The notes under the pieces are model-generated. The model saw nothing but the letters and a program-made list of their open reading frames with translations, did not search any database and was not told the origin of the DNA. From positions 1-56,647 of the forward strand of contig VAWU01000057.1 of the NCBI GenBank assembly GCA_005888325.1: a stretch of DNA of 56,647 nucleotides, written 5' to 3'. Both the position numbers and the translations under genes were made by a program. Position 1 is the first letter of the stretch. Every line of letters starts with the position of its first letter. Positions 53,939 through 56,647 of the stretch are shown piece by piece. This DNA is from Actinomycetota bacterium (lineage in GTDB: Bacteria; Actinomycetota; Acidimicrobiia; Acidimicrobiales; AC-14).

Positions 53939-53974
53939 CTCAGGCCGTGACCCAGTCTCAGGCCGTGACCCAGA
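53939..53974. repeat. 18-base tandem duplication at the pirin stop
   Basis: CTCAGGCCGTGACCCAGT (53939-53956) is followed directly by the same 18 bases with one change (53957-53974). On the minus strand this repeats the last codons and the stop of the pirin gene, so a second in-frame WVTA-stop follows the first. The duplication is recent by its identity, 17 of 18. Confidence 0.85.
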
Positions 53975-54668
53975 TCAGCGTCTCGGCGCCGGCCGGTCCG
54001 GCGGTCAGCTTCGGTGACCCGGCACCCTGGAGCCGGACCGCGTCGCCTGCGACGAGCGGACCCGCGCCTTCGAGGCCGACCTCACCGACGGCGACGAAGA
54101 GATGCACGTTGCGGCCGTCGGGAACCGAGACCGTCTCGCCCGGCTTGAGCCGGCCGCCCCAGAGCACGGCGTCCTTCTGGCGGAGCGAGATGGCCGCGTC
54201 GTGGCCCTCGCCCGACGCGATCGGGTGCAGGCCGCCGTGGTCGAGCTCACCGTTGATGTCGAGCTGCTCGTAGCCGGGCGTGACCCGCTCGGTGTCGGGG
54301 AGCACCCACATCTGGATGAAGTGCACACCGTCGTCGCCCGACGGGTTCATCTCCGAGTGCCAGATGCCCGTGCCCGCGCTCATCCGCTGCGCGAGCCCGG
54401 GGTAGAGCTCCCCGCGGTTGCCCTCGGAGTCCTTGTGCTCGAGCCGGCCGGAGAGCACCCACGTGACGATCTCCATGTCCTGGTGCGGGTGGGTGCTGAA
54501 GCCGGTTCCGGCCGCGACCCGGTCGTCGTTGGAGACGAGCAACAGACCGTGGTGCGTGTTCCCGGGGTCGTAGTTGTGACCGAAGCTGAAGCTGTGACGG
54601 CTGTCCAGCCAGCCGAGCTTGGTGTGCGGGCGGGTGTCGGCCCTGCGGACGTCGATCGCGGTGCTCAT
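53958..54668 (-). CDS. Pirin-family protein
   Basis: A 236-aa bicupin. Iron ligands are in GFSTHPHQDMEIVTWVLSGR (two His, Glu region) and AGTGIWHSEMNPSGDDGVHF (His, Glu), with DSRHSFSFGHNYDPGNTHHG upstream. Pirins act as redox-sensing regulators or quercetinases; bacterial ones often respond to electrophiles. ATG 54668 has AAGGAA upstream. It is divergent from a MarR gene with a dyad that includes the MarR start region. Confidence 0.92.
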   Translation of the reverse strand: MSTAIDVRRADTRPHTKLGWLDSRHSFSFGHNYDPGNTHHGLLLVSNDDRVAAGTGFSTHPHQDMEIVTWVLSGRLEHKDSEGNRGELYPGLAQRMSAGTGIWHSEMNPSGDDGVHFIQMWVLPDTERVTPGYEQLDINGELDHGGLHPIASGEGHDAAISLRQKDAVLWGGRLKPGETVSVPDGRNVHLFVAVGEVGLEGAGPLVAGDAVRLQGAGSPKLTAGPAGAETLIWVTA

Positions 54669-54720
54669 CTCAGGTTCCTTCCGAACGAGCGGGTGGTAGC
54701 CCCTGCAACTCGCGTTCATG

Positions 54721-54733
54721 TGGAACTATTCCA
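54721..54733. promoter_or_regulatory. MarR operator dyad
   Basis: TGGAA-CTA-TTCCA is a perfect inverted repeat two bases upstream of the MarR start at 54736 and about 50 bases from the divergent pirin start. MarR dimers bind such sites, so this is likely the shared operator. Confidence 0.65.
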
Positions 54734-54735
54734 GT

Positions 54736-55221
54736 ATGACAAAGCCGGGGCCCGAAGCGCTCGACGTGTGGACGGCGCTGCTGATCGCCCATCGCCGTCT
54801 GACCACGCAGCTCGATGGCGAGCTGCGAGCCGCGGCGGACATGACCCTCGACGAGTACGACGTGCTGTACCAGCTCCGCGGCGCGGGTCGTGCGCTCCGT
54901 ATGTCGGAGCTCGCGGCGCGGGTGCTCATCAGCCGGCCGTCGACGACCCGCGTCGCTGACCACCTCGTGCGCCGAGGATGGCTGGAGCGTCGGTACGACG
55001 ACGCCGACCGACGGGTCGTGCTCGTGGGGCTCACGCGGGAGGGCGGGCGCGCCCAAGCGCGGGCCGCCAGGCTGCATCTCGACGGGATCGCCCGCCTCGT
55101 CGAGTCTCCGCTCGCCGGTCACGAGTTGCACTGCGTCTCGGGGGCGCTGCGCGCGCTCGCTGCGAATCGCACGCCCGCGGCGAGAAGCCGGCTCGGTGGG
55201 GAGGCGCGGGCCCGGATGTGA
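54736..55221 (+). CDS. MarR-family transcriptional regulator
   Basis: A 161-aa winged helix regulator: ALLIAHRRLTTQLDGELRAA, MTLDEYDVLYQLRGAGRALR, MSELAARVLISRPSTTRVAD and HLVRRGWLERRYDDADRRVV (wing with DxR). ATG 54736 is at the conserved start; the upstream frame crosses the operator. It is divergent from pirin, an arrangement widely seen, and probably represses it until an aromatic or oxidant ligand arrives. Confidence 0.88.
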   Translation: MTKPGPEALDVWTALLIAHRRLTTQLDGELRAAADMTLDEYDVLYQLRGAGRALRMSELAARVLISRPSTTRVADHLVRRGWLERRYDDADRRVVLVGLTREGGRAQARAARLHLDGIARLVESPLAGHELHCVSGALRALAANRTPAARSRLGGEARARM

Positions 55222-55247
55222 CGTGGGGGCGATCGCGCGGGTGCACC

Positions 55248-55655
55248 CTACACCGGTGGGGTGCCACCCTCCAGCTCGGCGGCCTCCAGACGCCTGGCCA
55301 CATGCCGAAGCCCGAGCCCGCTCACGACGGCGCCGATCCCGACCAGGGTCATCTGCCCGATCTCGGTCCCGGTCACCGCGAGGTCATCGTGCACGCCCTT
55401 CACCTCGGGGGCGGCACGACGGGTGGGCGCCACCGCAGGCTCGACGGGCGCCGCCAGCTCCGAGGCGACCTCGGGAGGGTGGGTGGGTGGAGGCGGTGCG
55501 GACGAGGGCGGGGGGGTCCCGGCCCGGAGCGGGGCAACGCTGCGGATGCGTGGCGTCGCCCAGATCACGCCGGCGCCGCAGGTCGACAGCCTCACGAACG
55601 CGCGGCGGTCCAGCTGCGACGGTTCGCTGCGACGAATCGTGCCCTCCCCACCCAC
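55248..55655 (-). CDS. Tat-exported LAVTG cell-wall-anchored small protein
   Basis: The reliable part begins IRRSEPSQLDRRAFVRLSTC, a Tat-like twin-Arg signal (DRRAF), then a Pro- and Ala-rich linker. Near the end come LAVTG, a hydrophobic stretch (MTLVGIGAVVSGLGL) and a basic tail (RHVARR). That is a sorting signal; LAxTG is the class E sortase form common in actinobacteria. The protein should be exported folded and anchored to the wall. The start is unclear: GTG 55655 is in frame, and an ATT behind GGGGAGG near 55640 is also possible. Confidence 0.62.
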   Translation of the reverse strand: MGGEGTIRRSEPSQLDRRAFVRLSTCGAGVIWATPRIRSVAPLRAGTPPPSSAPPPPTHPPEVASELAAPVEPAVAPTRRAAPEVKGVHDDLAVTGTEIGQMTLVGIGAVVSGLGLRHVARRLEAAELEGGTPPV

Positions 55656-55750
55656 GGTGCGTAGTCGCTTCCCCCGCAGGTCACGACGCAAACGTTCGGG
55701 CCCGGGGCCACGCACCCTGGTCTCGACTGCAGGCACGTTCGAGCCGGAGG

Positions 55751-56185
55751 GTGACCCGTCGCTACCTCGCGATCGCGATGGGCGGAGCGTTCGGCGCAGC
55801 CCTCCGATGGGCGGTCGCGGCCGCCTGGAACCACGGCGGTGCGTTCCCGTGGCCGACGTTCGCCGTCAACGTCGTCGGGTGCGGCGCGCTCGGAGTCGTC
55901 CTGGCCGAGGAGTGGGGCCACCCTCGCAGCCATCTCGCGTTGCACGACTTCGCCGGCATCGGCTTCTGCGGAGGTCTCACGACCTTCTCCACCTTCGCGG
56001 TCGAGTCGGTCGACCTGGTCGACGCCGGCCGGGCGTGGCTGGCGTTCGGCTACGTCGTCGGGAGCCTCGCAGCCGGCCTCGGCGCCTACATCCTCGCCGG
56101 CGAGTCGACACGGCGGGTCCGCGCCCGGTTCGGCCCAGAGGCCGCGCCCAGCGCCCTCGCCCTCCCGCTGGAGGAGGAGCCGTGA
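55751..56185 (+). CDS. crcB: CrcB/Fluc fluoride channel subunit
   Basis: A 144-aa four-helix membrane protein of the CrcB/Fluc type, which exports fluoride as dimers. Signature parts are YLAIAMGGAFGAALRWAVAA, FPWPTFAVNVVGCGALGVVL and GFCGGLTTFSTFAVESVDLV (the STFST region). GTG 55751 is directly behind GGAGG, which is close. It overlaps a second crcB by four bases (GTGA), as crcB pairs usually do. Confidence 0.9.
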   Translation: MTRRYLAIAMGGAFGAALRWAVAAAWNHGGAFPWPTFAVNVVGCGALGVVLAEEWGHPRSHLALHDFAGIGFCGGLTTFSTFAVESVDLVDAGRAWLAFGYVVGSLAAGLGAYILAGESTRRVRARFGPEAAPSALALPLEEEP

Positions 56186-56395
56186 CGGTCGCGGCGGCGT
56201 TCGTCGCGCTGGCCGGGTTGGGAGCGGTGGCCCGAGCGTGGCCGGCCACAAACTCAACCGACCCGACGGGTTCCTCGCGGCACCTTCGTCGTCAACGTGG
56301 CCGGCAGCACGGTGCTCGGGCTGCTCCACGGCGTGGGCGCACCGGCGATCACGCTGCTCGTCTCGGGCACGCGGCCGTCCGGGGCGTCTACTCGA
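56182..56395 (+). pseudogene. crcB: Second crcB, degraded and truncated
   Basis: It opens VTVAAAFVALAGLGAVARAW, a true CrcB start, at a GTGA overlap with the first crcB. The next part, GHKLNRPDGFLA, is in another frame, and GTFVVNVAGSTVLGLLHGVG with APAITLLVSG is in a third. The C-terminal half after this is absent because the convergent GNAT gene begins at 56388. So at least two indels and a truncation have hit it. In many actinobacteria both crcB copies are required for a working channel. Confidence 0.75.
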
Positions 56396-56647
56396 TGGTC
56401 ACCTTCGCCGCGACCTCGGGATGACGCTCGAGCCAGCGACGGGCGAAGGGGCACAACGGCGCAACGGTCAGGCCCTGCTCGACCGCGCGCTCGATCGCGG
56501 CGTTGACGAGCATGCCGCCGACGCCTCGTCCTTCGAGCTCGTCGGGCACACCGGTGTGCACCAGGACGAGGCGGTCACCCCGCCGCCGGTAGACGAGCTC
56601 GGCGACGTGGCCGCCGATGGAGAGCTCGAAACGGCTCGCCGCCTCGT
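56388..56647 (-). CDS. GNAT-family N-acetyltransferase, C-terminal part
   Basis: The last 86 codons of a gene that starts beyond the window. RFELSIGGHVAELVYRRRGD, LVHTGVPDELEGRGVGGMLV and GLTVAPLCPFARRWLERHPE are the signature of small YidJ/COG2388-type GNAT proteins, with the acetyl-CoA motif EGRGVGG. The function of this group is unknown. Stop TAG at 56388 lies within the remains of the second crcB. Confidence 0.85.
   Translation of the reverse strand, partial: EAASRFELSIGGHVAELVYRRRGDRLVLVHTGVPDELEGRGVGGMLVNAAIERAVEQGLTVAPLCPFARRWLERHPEVAAKVTIE

Overview
The window looks like a chromosomal segment of a high-GC actinobacterium. The evidence is uniformly GC-rich coding with many GTG and TTG starts, a probable F420-dependent LLM oxidoreductase and a deazaflavin-dependent nitroreductase-type protein, a mycothiol-dependent maleylpyruvate isomerase-family protein, a probable class E sortase substrate (LAVTG), a HelD/HelR-type RNA polymerase motor and a long actinobacterial-style serine hydroxymethyltransferase preceded by what reads as a ZTP (pfl) riboswitch. 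An Acidimicrobiia-like origin is possible but is not proven by anything here. No tRNA, rRNA, CRISPR array, transposase or phage gene was seen.

Layout. Positions 1-13 kb: a LysR regulator, an unrecognised 153-aa protein, a HelD-like motor with an added zinc ribbon, an ASCH-like protein, a frame-broken small gene, flavin-binding (PNPOx-like) proteins including a PNPOx-GAF fusion, a hemerythrin-like protein, a UvrA-paralogue drug-resistance ATPase broken by a deletion, a methyltransferase and a secreted serine hydrolase. Positions 13-22 kb: a cyclase-AAA-TPR signalling protein, an SDR, two TetR units with clear operators, a DUF2867 protein and a secreted SGNH hydrolase. Positions 21.5-27.1 kb: the most unusual locus, a 1589-aa kinase-cyclase-nSTAND-TM-WD40 protein divergent from an FHA-HTH protein, next to a ~208-bp imperfect inverted repeat. 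Positions 27-35.6 kb: RibD-like, LLM, aminoglycoside kinase-like and membrane genes, a NarL-type two-component pair, and a molybdate operon (HTH-TOBE regulator, modA, modB, modC). Positions 35.6-45.6 kb: TetR-VOC, an MFS exporter, a sulfite oxidase-type molybdoenzyme with a flavin reductase, riboswitch-controlled glyA, enoyl-CoA hydratase-TetR, an MBL hydrolase, and an ArsI/CadI-ArsR pair followed by ArsR-SRPBCC. Positions 45.6-56.6 kb: an MPI-family protein, a broken small gene, an MMPL exporter, dinB, an ECF sigma factor, TetR/nitroreductase-like, SDR, pirin/MarR, a cell-wall-anchored protein, and crcB with a ruined second crcB and the end of a GNAT gene.

How the genes fit together. The region is a mosaic of one- to four-gene units, most led by their own divergent repressor and a visible palindrome. 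Recurrent themes are drug or xenobiotic defence (HelD, UvrA paralogue, APH-like, MFS, MMPL, ArsI), redox flavoproteins (PNPOx, F420, RibD-like) and signalling ATPases. The molybdate importer lies about 3 kb from a probable molybdoenzyme, which is a plausible consumer of the cofactor. Four genes are broken by small indels or ~50-nt losses (4692, 8778, 46300, 56182). Real decay and assembly error cannot be told apart from the sequence alone.
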